A stretch of 64,000 nucleotides of DNA, from the NCBI RefSeq assembly GCF_900046455.1, contig NZ_FCOT01000013.1:186001-250000 (forward strand), written 5' to 3'. A program made the position numbers and the translations under genes. The DNA comes from Cellulomonas timonensis. Its GTDB lineage: Bacteria; Actinomycetota; Actinomycetes; Actinomycetales; Cellulomonadaceae. This document shows positions 1 to 7,839 of this stretch, in pieces (position 1 is the first letter of the stretch; each line of letters starts with the position of its first letter). The notes under the pieces are model-generated. The model was given only the letters and a program-made list of their open reading frames with translations, ran no database searches and was not told the origin of the DNA.

Positions 1-881
1 CCTTCACCGTGGAGAGCGGGCGCCTGACCGGCTTCGTCGGCGCCAACGGCGCGGGCAAGACCACCACGATGCGGATCATCCTGGGGGTGCTCGCCCCCGA
101 AGCCGGCACGGTGACCGTCGACGGCCGCCCGATCGACGCGGTGCAGCGCCGGTCCTTCGGGTACATGCCCGAGGAGCGTGGCCTGTACCCGAAGATGAAG
201 GTCGTCGAGCAGGTGGCCTACCTGGCCCGGCTGCACGGCTTCGACCGCCGCACGGCGACGGACCGGTCGCGTGACCTCCTGGAGCGGCTCGGCCTGGGCG
301 AGCGCGCCGACGACCCGCTGGAGAGCCTGTCCCTCGGCAACCAGCAGCGCGCGCAGGTCGCGGCGGCGCTGGTGCACGACCCGCAGGTGCTGATCCTCGA
401 CGAGCCGTTCTCCGGCCTGGACCCGATGGCCGTCGACGTGGTGCTCGGCGTGCTCGCCGAGAAGGCCGCCACCGGTGTGCCCGTCCTGTTCTCCTCCCAC
501 CAGCTCGACGTGGTCGAGCGCCTGTGCGACGACCTGGTGATCATCGCCGGCGGGCAGATCCGCGCGGCGGGCTCCCGGGGCGCGCTGCACGAGGAGTTCG
601 GCTCGACGCGTTACGAGATCTCCACGGCCCAGGACGTCGGATGGCTGCGCGCCGAGCGCGGCGTCACCGTCGTGGAGTTCGACGGCGGATCGGCGCTGTT
701 CGAGGCCGAGCAGGACGCCGCCCAGGCCGTGCTGCGGTCCGCTCTCGAGCGCGGCGCCGTCACCTCGTTCGGCCCGCAACGCCCCACCCTCGGCGAGATC
801 TTCCGGGAGATCGTCTCCGAGCCAGACGAGCACGCCACCACCGAGACCGCCCAGACCACCGAGAAGGAGATGGCCCGATGA
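1..881 (+). CDS. ABC transporter ATP-binding protein (5' end outside window)
   Basis: ATPase subunit of an ABC-2 type exporter, cytoplasmic face of the membrane. The frame is open to the left edge (codons for F-T precede the first GTG at 9), so the true start lies outside the window and only about 20-25 residues are missing. Walker A GANGAGKTT, signature LSLGNQQRAQ, Walker B LILDEPFSG and the H-loop SSHQ are all visible, so the ATPase should be active. The C-terminal about 80 residues resemble the DUF4162-type tail common in NatA/DrrA-like ATPases. Its stop overlaps the permease start (ATGA at 878-881), so the two are cotranscribed and form one transporter. Substrate is not readable from sequence; Na+ export or drug export are the usual annotations for such pairs. 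Confidence 0.93.
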   Translation, partial: FTVESGRLTGFVGANGAGKTTTMRIILGVLAPEAGTVTVDGRPIDAVQRRSFGYMPEERGLYPKMKVVEQVAYLARLHGFDRRTATDRSRDLLERLGLGERADDPLESLSLGNQQRAQVAAALVHDPQVLILDEPFSGLDPMAVDVVLGVLAEKAATGVPVLFSSHQLDVVERLCDDLVIIAGGQIRAAGSRGALHEEFGSTRYEISTAQDVGWLRAERGVTVVEFDGGSALFEAEQDAAQAVLRSALERGAVTSFGPQRPTLGEIFREIVSEPDEHATTETAQTTEKEMAR

Positions 882-1990
882 GCGCGCAGCGCCCGGCCGT
901 GCCGTCGATGTGGGGCTCCACGCTCCTCGTCGCCGAACGTGAGATCACCACGCAGGTCCGCACCAAGTCGTTCCTCATCTCGACAGCGATCACGCTGGGC
1001 CTGGTCTTGGTCGGGATCATCGCGCCCAGCCTGTTCGGCGGATCCGGCGACGACGCCATCAAGGTCGCCGTCGTGGCGTCCACCTCCACAGCTGTGGAGT
1101 CCGCCGAGGGGCTCGAGGCGGTCCTCGCGGACGACGCCGACGCGGCGCGCCAGATGGTCGAGGCGGACGAGGGGGAGGCCGCGGTGCTGCCCGGCGAGGG
1201 CGCGCTCGGCCTCACGGTCGTCGCCCGCACCAGCGCCCCCTCGGACGTGGTCGGCGCGCTGTCCGTGGCGCCCACGGTGGAGCTGCTCGACGGCGACGCG
1301 ACCAGCGAGGGCCTGCGCATGCTCGTCTCGATGGCCTTCGGCTTCGTCTTCATGATGTCGGCGATGGGCTCGGGCAGCATGATCGCCCAGAACACCGTCC
1401 AGGAGAAGCAGACCCGCATCGTGGAGATCCTGCTCTCGGCGGTCCCGGCCCGGGCGTTGCTCGCGGGCAAGATCCTGGGGAACTCGGTGGTCGCGTTCGG
1501 CCAGACCGCGGCCATCGCCGTGGTGGCCGTGATCGGGCTGGTCGTCACCTCCCAAGACGAGCTGCTGGGCGTCCTGGGATCGGCGCTGGTGTGGTTCATC
1601 GTGTTCTTCGTCGTCGGCTTCGTGCTGGTGGCGGCGATCTTCGCGGCGAGCGCGTCGCTGGTCTCCCGCCAGGAGGACGTCGGATCGGTGCTCACCCCGG
1701 TGATGATGATCGTGATGATCCCGTACTTCCTGGTGCTGTTCTTCAACGACAACGCCTTCGCGATGACCGTCATGTCCTACGTGCCGTTCAGCGCGACGGT
1801 GGGGATGCCCGTGCGGCTGTTCCTGGGCGAGGCGCACTGGTGGGAGCCGATCCTGTCGCTGGCGGTCCTGATCGGCTGCACGCTCGTGGTGACGGCGATC
1901 GCGGCGCGCATCTACTCGGGCTCGCTGCTGCGGATGGGCGGGCGCACGTCGGTGCGCGAGGCGCTGAAGGCGAGCGAGGACGCTGTCTGA
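878..1990 (+). CDS. ABC-2 type transporter permease (NatB-like)
   Basis: Membrane subunit partnering the upstream ATPase, 370 residues. One N-terminal membrane helix after about residue 25 is followed by a roughly 120-residue extracellular-type domain and then five or so hydrophobic helices in the C-terminal half, the topology of NatB/YhaP-type ABC-2 permeases. The conserved stretch NTVQEKQTRIVEILLSAV just after the second helix is the cytoplasmic coupling segment of this family. The ATG at 878 overlaps the ATPase stop by four bases, which decides the start. The gene ends in front of a strong GC-rich hairpin. Direction is probably export, inferred from family only. Confidence 0.92.
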   Translation: MSAQRPAVPSMWGSTLLVAEREITTQVRTKSFLISTAITLGLVLVGIIAPSLFGGSGDDAIKVAVVASTSTAVESAEGLEAVLADDADAARQMVEADEGEAAVLPGEGALGLTVVARTSAPSDVVGALSVAPTVELLDGDATSEGLRMLVSMAFGFVFMMSAMGSGSMIAQNTVQEKQTRIVEILLSAVPARALLAGKILGNSVVAFGQTAAIAVVAVIGLVVTSQDELLGVLGSALVWFIVFFVVGFVLVAAIFAASASLVSRQEDVGSVLTPVMMIVMIPYFLVLFFNDNAFAMTVMSYVPFSATVGMPVRLFLGEAHWWEPILSLAVLIGCTLVVTAIAARIYSGSLLRMGGRTSVREALKASEDAV

Positions 1991-1998
1991 CGGAATCA

Positions 1999-2045
1999 GG
2001 CGGCGGCCCGACGACGAGGACTCCCCTCGCCGCCGGGCCGCCGCC
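1999..2045. terminator. Bidirectional GC-rich hairpin
   Basis: Perfect 12-bp inverted repeat (1999-2010 with 2034-2045, GGCGGCGGCCCG arms) between two convergent genes. There is no U-tract, as is common for actinobacterial terminators. Confidence 0.6.
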
Positions 2046-2064
2046 CGTTCCACGGGGCTGCGCG

Positions 2065-2466
2065 TCAGCCGTTCGCTGACGTGTCCATGTGGAAGAACTC
2101 CCACACGTGCCCGTCGGGGTCGGTGACGGCCCGCTCGTACATCGGGTCCTCCGCCTGGGTGTCGCGGTACTGCGCGCCGCCGTGGGCCAGCGCGTTGGCG
2201 AAGAGCGCGTCGACCTCCTCGCGGGAGTCCGCCGACAGCGCGTGGAGCACCTGCACCGTGGCGCGAGCGTCGGCGATCGGGGCCCGGGCGAAGTCCGAGA
2301 AGCGCTCCCGCGCCAGCAGCATCACGACGATCGTGTCGGAGATGACGATCGACGTGGCCTGGTCGTCGCTGAACATCTCGTTGATGGTGAAGCCGAGCCC
2401 GGTGTAGAAGGCCCGGGAGGCGGCCAGGTCCGCCACGGGCAGGTTCACGAAGATCATGCGGTCCAT
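2065..2466 (-). CDS. VOC family (glyoxalase/bleomycin-resistance-like) protein
   Basis: Single VOC-fold protein of 133 residues. It begins MDRMIFVNLPVADLAASRAF, the typical first beta-alpha unit, and ends with DPDGHVWEFFHMD, the usual last strand carrying the acidic metal-ligand position (E in WEFFH). The ATG at 2466 is preceded by a good GAGGAGA ribosome site, so the longer frame to 2550 is not used. Members of this group are often annotated lactoylglutathione lyase relatives, but the substrate is unknown. It lies divergent from the ECF sigma gene across a 142-bp intergenic region holding a tandem direct repeat, so it may be a target of that sigma factor (inference). Confidence 0.85.
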   Translation of the reverse strand: MDRMIFVNLPVADLAASRAFYTGLGFTINEMFSDDQATSIVISDTIVVMLLARERFSDFARAPIADARATVQVLHALSADSREEVDALFANALAHGGAQYRDTQAEDPMYERAVTDPDGHVWEFFHMDTSANG

Positions 2467-2545
2467 CAGGCTCTCCTCGGATGCGGTCGGGTCAGCCGCC
2501 AAGGCGAGGCGGTGATGCGGGTACCGACCTCGCCCGCCGCCCGGA

Positions 2546-2573
2546 CTCATCGGACGGCCCTCATCGGGCGGCC
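2546..2573. repeat. Tandem 14-bp direct repeat in divergent promoter region
   Basis: Two adjacent copies of CTCATCGG(A/G)CGGCC (2546-2559 and 2560-2573) with one mismatch, between the VOC gene and the ECF sigma gene. This could be a regulatory site or chance. Confidence 0.4.
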
Positions 2574-2608
2574 GGGCTGCTGTGGGCGCCCCCGGCTACC
2601 GTGAGGGT

Positions 2609-3655
2609 ATGACCTTCGTCACAGGCGCCGACGGCTCGGAGCCGGGCGGCGCCTCGCCCACGCCCACCCCCGGCGACGTCCTGGAACGGGACTTCGCGGC
2701 ACTCACCGAGCCGCTGCGCCGCGAGATCATGGCGCACTGCTACCGCATGACGGGCTCGGTGCACGACGCCGAGGACCTCGTGCAGGAGACGTACCTGCGC
2801 GCCTGGCGCGCCATGCACGGCTTCGAGAACCGGGCGTCGCTGCGCACCTGGATGTTCCGCATCGCCACCAACACGTGCCTGACGCACCTGGCGGGACGGG
2901 CACGGCGGCCGTTGCCCACCGGGCTCGGGGCGCCCGCCGCCGACCCGGCCCATGAGCCCCGTGCCGACGGCGCGGTGCCGTGGCTCGAGCCCTTGCCCGA
3001 CGCGGTGGTGTGGGGCCATGAGTCCACCGACCCGGCGGCCGCCGCGGTGGGCCACGAGTCCGTGCGGCTCGCCTTCGTGGCGGCGCTGCAGCACCTCACC
3101 GCCCGGCAGCGCGCCGTGCTGCTGCTGCGGGACGTCCTGGCATGGAGCGCGGCAGAAGTCGCGGACGCCCTCGACATGACCGTCGCGGGGGTCAACTCCA
3201 CCTTGCAGCGGGCCCGCGCGAACGTCGCGCGCCTCGACCGGGAGCAGCCCGGCTCGCTCGACGACGAGCGGCTGCGCCACCTGCTGGACGCGTACGTGGC
3301 CGCCTTCGAGGCCTACGACGTGGCCGCGATCGTGCAGCTCATGGCGGCCGACGTGGTGTGGGAGATGCCGCCGTTCCCCGGCTGGTACAGCGGCCCCCAG
3401 GACGTGGCCACGCTCATCTCGACGTGGTGCCCCGCGAACGGGCCGGGGAGCATGCGGATGCTGCCGACGTCCGCGAACGGGTCGCCGGCGTTCGGGTTGT
3501 ACATGGCCGACCCCGGGGGCACGCACCGGCCGTTCCAGGTCCAGGTGCTCGAGGTCGACGACCGCGGGGTGGGCCGGGTGACGGCGTGGTTCGGGGAGCC
3601 GCTGTTCTCGGCTTTCGGGCTGCCGGGCGCCGTCCACCGCGACGCGGCCGGCTGA
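2609..3655 (+). CDS. ECF sigma factor with C-terminal SnoaL-like domain (SigG/SigJ type)
   Basis: RNA polymerase sigma-70 family ECF factor, 348 residues. Region 2 spans about residues 25-95 (CYRMTGSVHDAEDLVQETYL), and region 4 about 145-205 (LTARQRAVLLLRDVLAWSAA followed by an HTH). An NTF2/SnoaL-like domain of about 125 residues follows (LLDAYVAAFEAYDVAAIVQL start). This extra domain is typical of SigG/SigJ-like ECF groups, which lack a classical anti-sigma factor and are thought to be controlled by the tail itself. No anti-sigma gene is adjacent. ATG 2609 is chosen over GTG 2582 because a purine-rich GAGGG lies just upstream, but spacing is short. It is divergent from a VOC gene. Confidence 0.9.
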   Translation: MTFVTGADGSEPGGASPTPTPGDVLERDFAALTEPLRREIMAHCYRMTGSVHDAEDLVQETYLRAWRAMHGFENRASLRTWMFRIATNTCLTHLAGRARRPLPTGLGAPAADPAHEPRADGAVPWLEPLPDAVVWGHESTDPAAAAVGHESVRLAFVAALQHLTARQRAVLLLRDVLAWSAAEVADALDMTVAGVNSTLQRARANVARLDREQPGSLDDERLRHLLDAYVAAFEAYDVAAIVQLMAADVVWEMPPFPGWYSGPQDVATLISTWCPANGPGSMRMLPTSANGSPAFGLYMADPGGTHRPFQVQVLEVDDRGVGRVTAWFGEPLFSAFGLPGAVHRDAAG

Positions 3656-3676
3656 CGGGCCAGCCGGCCCGCGCGG

Positions 3677-4477
3677 TCATCTGCGGCCAGGCCGTCCCAT
3701 CGCTGCCTTGACCCCGATGTCCACAGCCGCGACGAGCCCGGCGTCCGGGAACCGCTCGCGCAGCGCATGCGCCGCTGCGGCTGGCACGTCGGTCGCCGTG
3801 ACGACCTGCTCGAAGACGTCCAGGTACTGAAGCGTCCACGTCACGGGATCGCCCTGCCAGTCGGCCGTGCGGTGGCCGGGCACGACCCGCCTCGCCGCGA
3901 CCGACTGGAGCTCGCGCAGCCGCGCCGCCCACTCCTCGCGCTCTGCCGCGGTGGGCGTGCCCGCCGTCCACAGATGATCGCCGCCGTACACCAGGGCGCC
4001 GCCCAGCACGGTGTGGGACTGCGGCTGCCACAGGTAGTCGCCACGCCAGCCGAGCGTCCCGCCCCCCGCGCGCAACTCGAAGAGCCGCCCCTCGAACTCG
4101 AACGTGTCACCGCCCCAGGCGTCGATGACGGCCCGGCGCGTCGGCAGGTTGCGGCCCAGCCGAGACCAGTGCGCGAGCTTGTCCTCGTACGTCTGCACGA
4201 TGCGGTCGACGACGCGCGCCGGGGCGAACACGTGGGCGTCGGGGAACGCGTCGGCGACGATGCCCGCTCCGAAGAAGAAGTCCGGTCCCGCCCCGCTGAT
4301 CAGCACGTGCGTCACCGGGCGGCCGGTCTCGAGGGCTGACGCGACGATGCGGTGGGCCTGTGAGGCGATGAGCCCGGTGTCGACGATCATCAGCGCCTCA
4401 TCGCCGTAGACGAGGGTGCTGGTCTTCGTGAGCCCGGTCTCCGGGGAGTCGAGCACGTCGAACGCCAGGTCTGTCAT
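3677..4477 (-). CDS. MBL-fold protein lacking the HxHxDH metal motif
   Basis: Metallo-beta-lactamase-fold protein of 266 residues. The fold is recognisable from STLVYGDEALMIVDTGL near residues 20-36, the VTHVLIS strand, and the later VVPGH and GGDH motifs. The first metal-binding loop, normally T-H-x-H-x-D-H, reads S-G-A-G-P-D-F (residues 61-67), so three histidines are replaced and only the aspartate remains. The protein probably binds at most one metal or none; hydrolase activity should not be assumed. ATG 4477 is the first plausible start after a long spurious upstream frame. The neighbour on the other side of a 141-bp divergent region is a CYTH protein; no functional link is evident. Confidence 0.82.
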   Translation of the reverse strand: MTDLAFDVLDSPETGLTKTSTLVYGDEALMIVDTGLIASQAHRIVASALETGRPVTHVLISGAGPDFFFGAGIVADAFPDAHVFAPARVVDRIVQTYEDKLAHWSRLGRNLPTRRAVIDAWGGDTFEFEGRLFELRAGGGTLGWRGDYLWQPQSHTVLGGALVYGGDHLWTAGTPTAAEREEWAARLRELQSVAARRVVPGHRTADWQGDPVTWTLQYLDVFEQVVTATDVPAAAAHALRERFPDAGLVAAVDIGVKAAMGRPGRR

Positions 4478-4618
4478 CGATGCCCCCGCTGCTGCCCGGA
4501 CGCTCGTCGTGAGGGCTGGGAGCCGTCGTCCCGGTCCCGGGTTGGCGTCGGGATCGACGTTACGCTCGTGATGAGGGCCTGGCCACAGGGCTGGTCCCGC
4601 GGGAGGGGAGCCGGGGCC

Positions 4619-5254
4619 ATGAGCGACAGCGGGAACGGTGACTTCGAGTTCGAGCGTCGGTTCTTCGTGCGGGAGGTGCCGAGCGAGGCGCTGGCCGAGC
4701 CCGACCCGGTGCTCATCGTGCAGAGCTACTACCTCGCCGACCAGGGCTTCGCGCTGCGGCTGCGCGTGCAGTCGTCGACCGCCCGGATCGAGATGGGCGG
4801 CTCCGAGGACGTCCTCGACGTGCTCGACGAGTTCGCCGGCCAGTTCGACTTCTGCGCCCTGACGGCCAAGGGGCCCATGGTCGAGGGCACGCGCTACGAG
4901 GCCGAGCGGGAGATCGACGTCAGCGTCGGCGTCGAGATGATCCGGCGCGGCGGGGCGCGCATCGTGAAGAACCGCTACTCCGTGTGGCTCGGCGGCGACG
5001 GCTGGGTGATCGACGTGTTCGGCGGCGCGAACCGCCCGTTGGTCATCGCCGAATGCGAGCGGGGCGGCCCGGTGACGGACTTGACCATCCCGTCCTTCTG
5101 CATCAGCGAGGTGACCGGCGACCGGCGGTTCTCGAACGACGCGCTGTCCGCGGCGCCGTTCTCCGGCTGGGCGGCCAAGTACGCCGCCGAGCTCGCCTCG
5201 GAGGGGCCGCGCTTCCTGCAAGGGCTGGGCGTCAACCGCTTCGAGCGCCCCTAG
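4619..5254 (+). CDS. CYTH domain protein (triphosphatase-like)
   Basis: CYTH superfamily protein, 211 residues. The N-terminal FEFERRFFV is the ExExK-like signature strand that coordinates metal-triphosphate. Further conserved basic/acidic strands follow (LRLRVQ, EAEREIDV, IVKNRYSVW, IAECE). Family members hydrolyse inorganic triphosphate or act as adenylate/thiamine-triphosphate enzymes; the specific substrate is not shown. ATG 4619 is supported by GGGAGGGGAG upstream. CYTH and CHAD domains are often found together for polyphosphate metabolism; here a stand-alone CHAD protein lies about 8 kb away on the other strand. Confidence 0.85.
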   Translation: MSDSGNGDFEFERRFFVREVPSEALAEPDPVLIVQSYYLADQGFALRLRVQSSTARIEMGGSEDVLDVLDEFAGQFDFCALTAKGPMVEGTRYEAEREIDVSVGVEMIRRGGARIVKNRYSVWLGGDGWVIDVFGGANRPLVIAECERGGPVTDLTIPSFCISEVTGDRRFSNDALSAAPFSGWAAKYAAELASEGPRFLQGLGVNRFERP

Positions 5255-5341
5255 CCGCTCGGTGGGCGGGCTGCCGGTCCGCGACGGAGAGTGGGAGGAC
5301 CACATCCGTGCCGCGCGCGCGGCCACCTGGCGGAGGTAGTC

Positions 5342-5971
5342 ATGACCAACCTGAGCATCATCGGGGCCGGCACGATGGCGGCCGCGATCGCGTCCGTGGG
5401 CGTCAACGGCGGGGCCCGCGTGCAGGTCCTGTCCCGGAACATCGACGCGGCGGTGCAGATCGCCGCGAACCTCGGCGAGCAGGTGGCGCCGGGCCAGCTC
5501 GGCGACCCGCTCACCGGCGACATCGTCGTCCTCGCGGTGCCGTACACCGGCCTGTCGCAGCTGGTCGAGCAGTACACCCCGGAGCTGGGCGGCAAGACGC
5601 TCGTCGACATCTGCAACCCCATCGACCTGGCCACGCTCGACGGGCTCGTCGTGCCCCAGGGCTCGTCGGCCGCCGAGCAGGTGGCGGTGTGGGCGCCCGA
5701 CGCGCATGTGCTCAAGGCCTTCAACACGACCTTCGCGGCGACGCTGGAGTCCGGGACGGTGGGCGGGCTCCCCACCACCGTCCTGGTGGCCGGCGACGAC
5801 CCGGCCGCCAAGCGCCAGCTCACCGACCTGCTCGACGCGGCGGGCCTGGTGGGGCTCGACGCCGGCGGGCTGAGTCGCGCCCAGCAGCTCGAGCAGCTGG
5901 GGTTCCTGCAGATCTCGCTGGCCACGGCGGAGCGCATCCGGTGGACCGGCGGATTCGCCGTGGTGCGCTGA
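5342..5971 (+). CDS. NAD(P)-binding reductase, F420-dependent NADP oxidoreductase-like
   Basis: Rossmann-fold protein of 209 residues starting MTNLSIIGAGTMAAAIASVG, with the GxGxxA dinucleotide loop. The conserved ILAVPY-like strand (VVLAVPYTGL) and the FNTTF motif (LKAFNTTFAATL) are typical of the NADP oxidoreductase coenzyme-F420-dependent family (PF03807). It probably reduces a small substrate using NADPH; whether F420 is used cannot be told. Start is fixed by GGAGG eight bases upstream. It lies just downstream of the CYTH gene with an 87-bp gap and could share its transcript. Confidence 0.85.
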   Translation: MTNLSIIGAGTMAAAIASVGVNGGARVQVLSRNIDAAVQIAANLGEQVAPGQLGDPLTGDIVVLAVPYTGLSQLVEQYTPELGGKTLVDICNPIDLATLDGLVVPQGSSAAEQVAVWAPDAHVLKAFNTTFAATLESGTVGGLPTTVLVAGDDPAAKRQLTDLLDAAGLVGLDAGGLSRAQQLEQLGFLQISLATAERIRWTGGFAVVR

Positions 5972-6060
5972 CCGGCGCGGACGCGAGAGGATCGGGGCAG
6001 CCCGCGCCAGGCGCCCGGGCGCTGAGCCGCACCGCCGCACGGCCGTACTGAGGAGCATTG

Positions 6061-7383
6061 ATGCCCGACTGGGTCGACCACGCCATCTGGTGGCACGCCT
6101 ACCCGCTCGGGTTCACGGGGGCGCCGGTGGACGGCCCCGACCCGGATCCCGGCGTCCGGCGCCGGCTCGGACGGCTCACCGACTGGCTCGACTACGTCGT
6201 CGAGCTGGGCTGTAACGGGCTGCTGCTCGGACCGGTCTTCGCCTCGCAGACGCACGGCTACGACACCCTCGACCACCTGGCGCTCGACCCGCGGTTGGGC
6301 GGCGACGAGGACTGGGACGCCCTGGTGGCGGCTGCCCGGGCGCGCGGCGTGCGGCTCGTGCTCGACGGCGTGTTCAACCACGTCGGGCGCGGGCACCCCC
6401 GGGTGCAGGCGGCGCTCGCGGACGGTCCGGGGAGCGACGCGGGCCGCTGGGTGCGGTGGGAGGGCGACGGCGACGCGGCGGTCCCGGCGGTCTTCGAGGG
6501 GCATGACCAGCTGGTGGTGCTCAACCACGACGAGCCCGAGGTCGCCCGCTACGTGGCCGACGTGATGTCGCACTGGCTGGCCCGCGGCGCCGACGGCTGG
6601 CGACTCGACGCCGCCTACGCGGTGCCGCCCGCGTTCTGGCAGGCGGTGCTGCCCGAGGTGCGCGCCCAGCACCCGCAGGCGTGGGTGCTCGGGGAGATGA
6701 TCCACGGCGACTACGCCGAGTACGTGACCCAGTCGGGCATCGACTCGGTGACCCAGTACGAGCTGTGGAAGGCGGTCTGGAGCTCGCTCGCCGACCGCAA
6801 CTTCTACGAGCTGGCGTGGGCGCTCGACCGGCACCGGGCCTTCTTGGAGGTGTTCCTGCCGCAGACCTTCGTGGGGAACCACGACGTGACGCGCATCGCC
6901 GACCGGGTGGGCGACGTGCGCCATGCGACGCATGCCCTGGCGGTGCTGATGTTCGTCGCGGGCACCCCGTCGGTGTACGCGGGCGACGAGCAGGGCTTCC
7001 GGGGGGTGAAGGAGGAGCGCTTCGGCGGTGACGACGCCATCCGCCCGGAGTTCCCGGCGGCCCCGGCCGGCCTCGCCCCCGAGGGCTGGGGCGTCTATCG
7101 CGAGCACCAGCGCCTGATCGGGTTCCGGCGGCGGCACCCATGGCTCGTGCGGGTGGCGGGGCGCACGGTGCAGGTCGCCAACGAGCAGCTCGTGGTGGAG
7201 TCCTCCTCGCCGGACGGGGCCGAGCGGCTGGTGCTGGTGCTCAATCTGGCGGACGAGCCGTTCACCCCGCAGGACCCGGTGGGGGAGCGGATGCTGCGCT
7301 CGGGCGACCTCGGCGTCGCGGAGGGCGGCCCGGGCGTCGTGCCGCCGCACGCGTGGGCGGTGTTCCGCGGCAGCCCGGGCTAG
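6061..7383 (+). CDS. GH13 alpha-amylase family glycosidase
   Basis: Glycoside hydrolase family 13 enzyme, 440 residues, without signal peptide, so probably cytoplasmic alpha-glucan or maltodextrin metabolism. All four GH13 regions are visible: DGVFNH (region I), GADGWRLDAAY with the nucleophile Asp (II), VLGEMIHGD with the acid/base Glu (III) and FVGNHD (IV). A short C-terminal beta domain follows. ATG 6061 has GAGGAG nine bases upstream. The stop overlaps the stop of the convergent DUF488 gene by four bases. The exact specificity (maltodextrin glucosidase, amylase or trehalose-related) is not determined. Confidence 0.92.
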   Translation: MPDWVDHAIWWHAYPLGFTGAPVDGPDPDPGVRRRLGRLTDWLDYVVELGCNGLLLGPVFASQTHGYDTLDHLALDPRLGGDEDWDALVAAARARGVRLVLDGVFNHVGRGHPRVQAALADGPGSDAGRWVRWEGDGDAAVPAVFEGHDQLVVLNHDEPEVARYVADVMSHWLARGADGWRLDAAYAVPPAFWQAVLPEVRAQHPQAWVLGEMIHGDYAEYVTQSGIDSVTQYELWKAVWSSLADRNFYELAWALDRHRAFLEVFLPQTFVGNHDVTRIADRVGDVRHATHALAVLMFVAGTPSVYAGDEQGFRGVKEERFGGDDAIRPEFPAAPAGLAPEGWGVYREHQRLIGFRRRHPWLVRVAGRTVQVANEQLVVESSSPDGAERLVLVLNLADEPFTPQDPVGERMLRSGDLGVAEGGPGVVPPHAWAVFRGSPG

Positions 7384-7730
7384 GGCTCGCCCTCGAGGTG
7401 GTCGAGCAGCACCTGCGCGTGGTTCATGTGCGGGTCGCGCGCCGCGTAGAGCAGCGTGACGCGCGGGTGCGACTGCGCCAGGTGGCGGAGCTCGGCGACC
7501 GCGGGGTTGTGGTCGAGCTCGGCGTCGTAGCGCGCGGCGAACTCGGCCTGCTTCGTGGGGTCGTGGTCCCACCAGGTGCGCAGCTCGGTGCTGGGCGCCA
7601 CATCGCGCAGCCACAGGTCCAGGTTGGCCTCGGCCTTGCTGACGCCGCGGGGCCACAGCCGGTCGACCAGCACGCGGTAGCCGTCGTCGGGGCTGACGGG
7701 GGAGTAGATCCGCTTGGTCGTCACGTCCAT
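7380..7730 (-). CDS. DUF488 family protein
   Basis: Protein of 116 residues matching the DUF488 family pattern: IYSP near the start, VLVDRLWPRGVSK, WLRDVAPS, LRTWWDHDP and a C-terminal VTLLYAARDP. The function is unknown; family members are small cytoplasmic proteins sometimes annotated as uroporphyrin-III C-methyltransferase relatives, without evidence here. It is convergent with the GH13 gene (stops overlap) and divergent from the dioxygenase at 7840. Confidence 0.88.
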   Translation of the reverse strand: MDVTTKRIYSPVSPDDGYRVLVDRLWPRGVSKAEANLDLWLRDVAPSTELRTWWDHDPTKQAEFAARYDAELDHNPAVAELRHLAQSHPRVTLLYAARDPHMNHAQVLLDHLEGEP

Positions 7731-7790
7731 CGATCGAGCATGCCCCCGCGGGCTCTGTGGCGCAGCGGGAATGGGCCGGGCTCGCGTGAA

Positions 7791-7804
7791 GTTGAACGAT
7801 CAAC
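7791..7804. promoter_or_regulatory. Inverted repeat, possible MarR-type operator
   Basis: GTTGA-ACGA-TCAAC is a perfect 5-bp inverted repeat located 36 bp before the VOC dioxygenase start, in the divergent region with DUF488. The TTGA/TCAA arms are like those bound by MarR-family repressors, which commonly control catE-like genes. No MarR gene lies in the window. Confidence 0.4.
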
Positions 7805-7839
7805 TACATTGGGAGTAGACCACCGACCGAGGAGCACCC

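Noticed and set aside
611-2104. Very long antisense ORFs opposite real genes, here and throughout (for example 24600-27392 minus, 15539-18415 minus)
   Set aside because: They are frame shadows expected at high GC; their Arg/His/Pro/Gly-rich low-complexity translations show no domains.
6061-7730. Overlap of GH13 and DUF488 stops as a sign of functional linkage
   Set aside because: Convergent genes with overlapping stops are frequent in this compact genome and imply no shared role.
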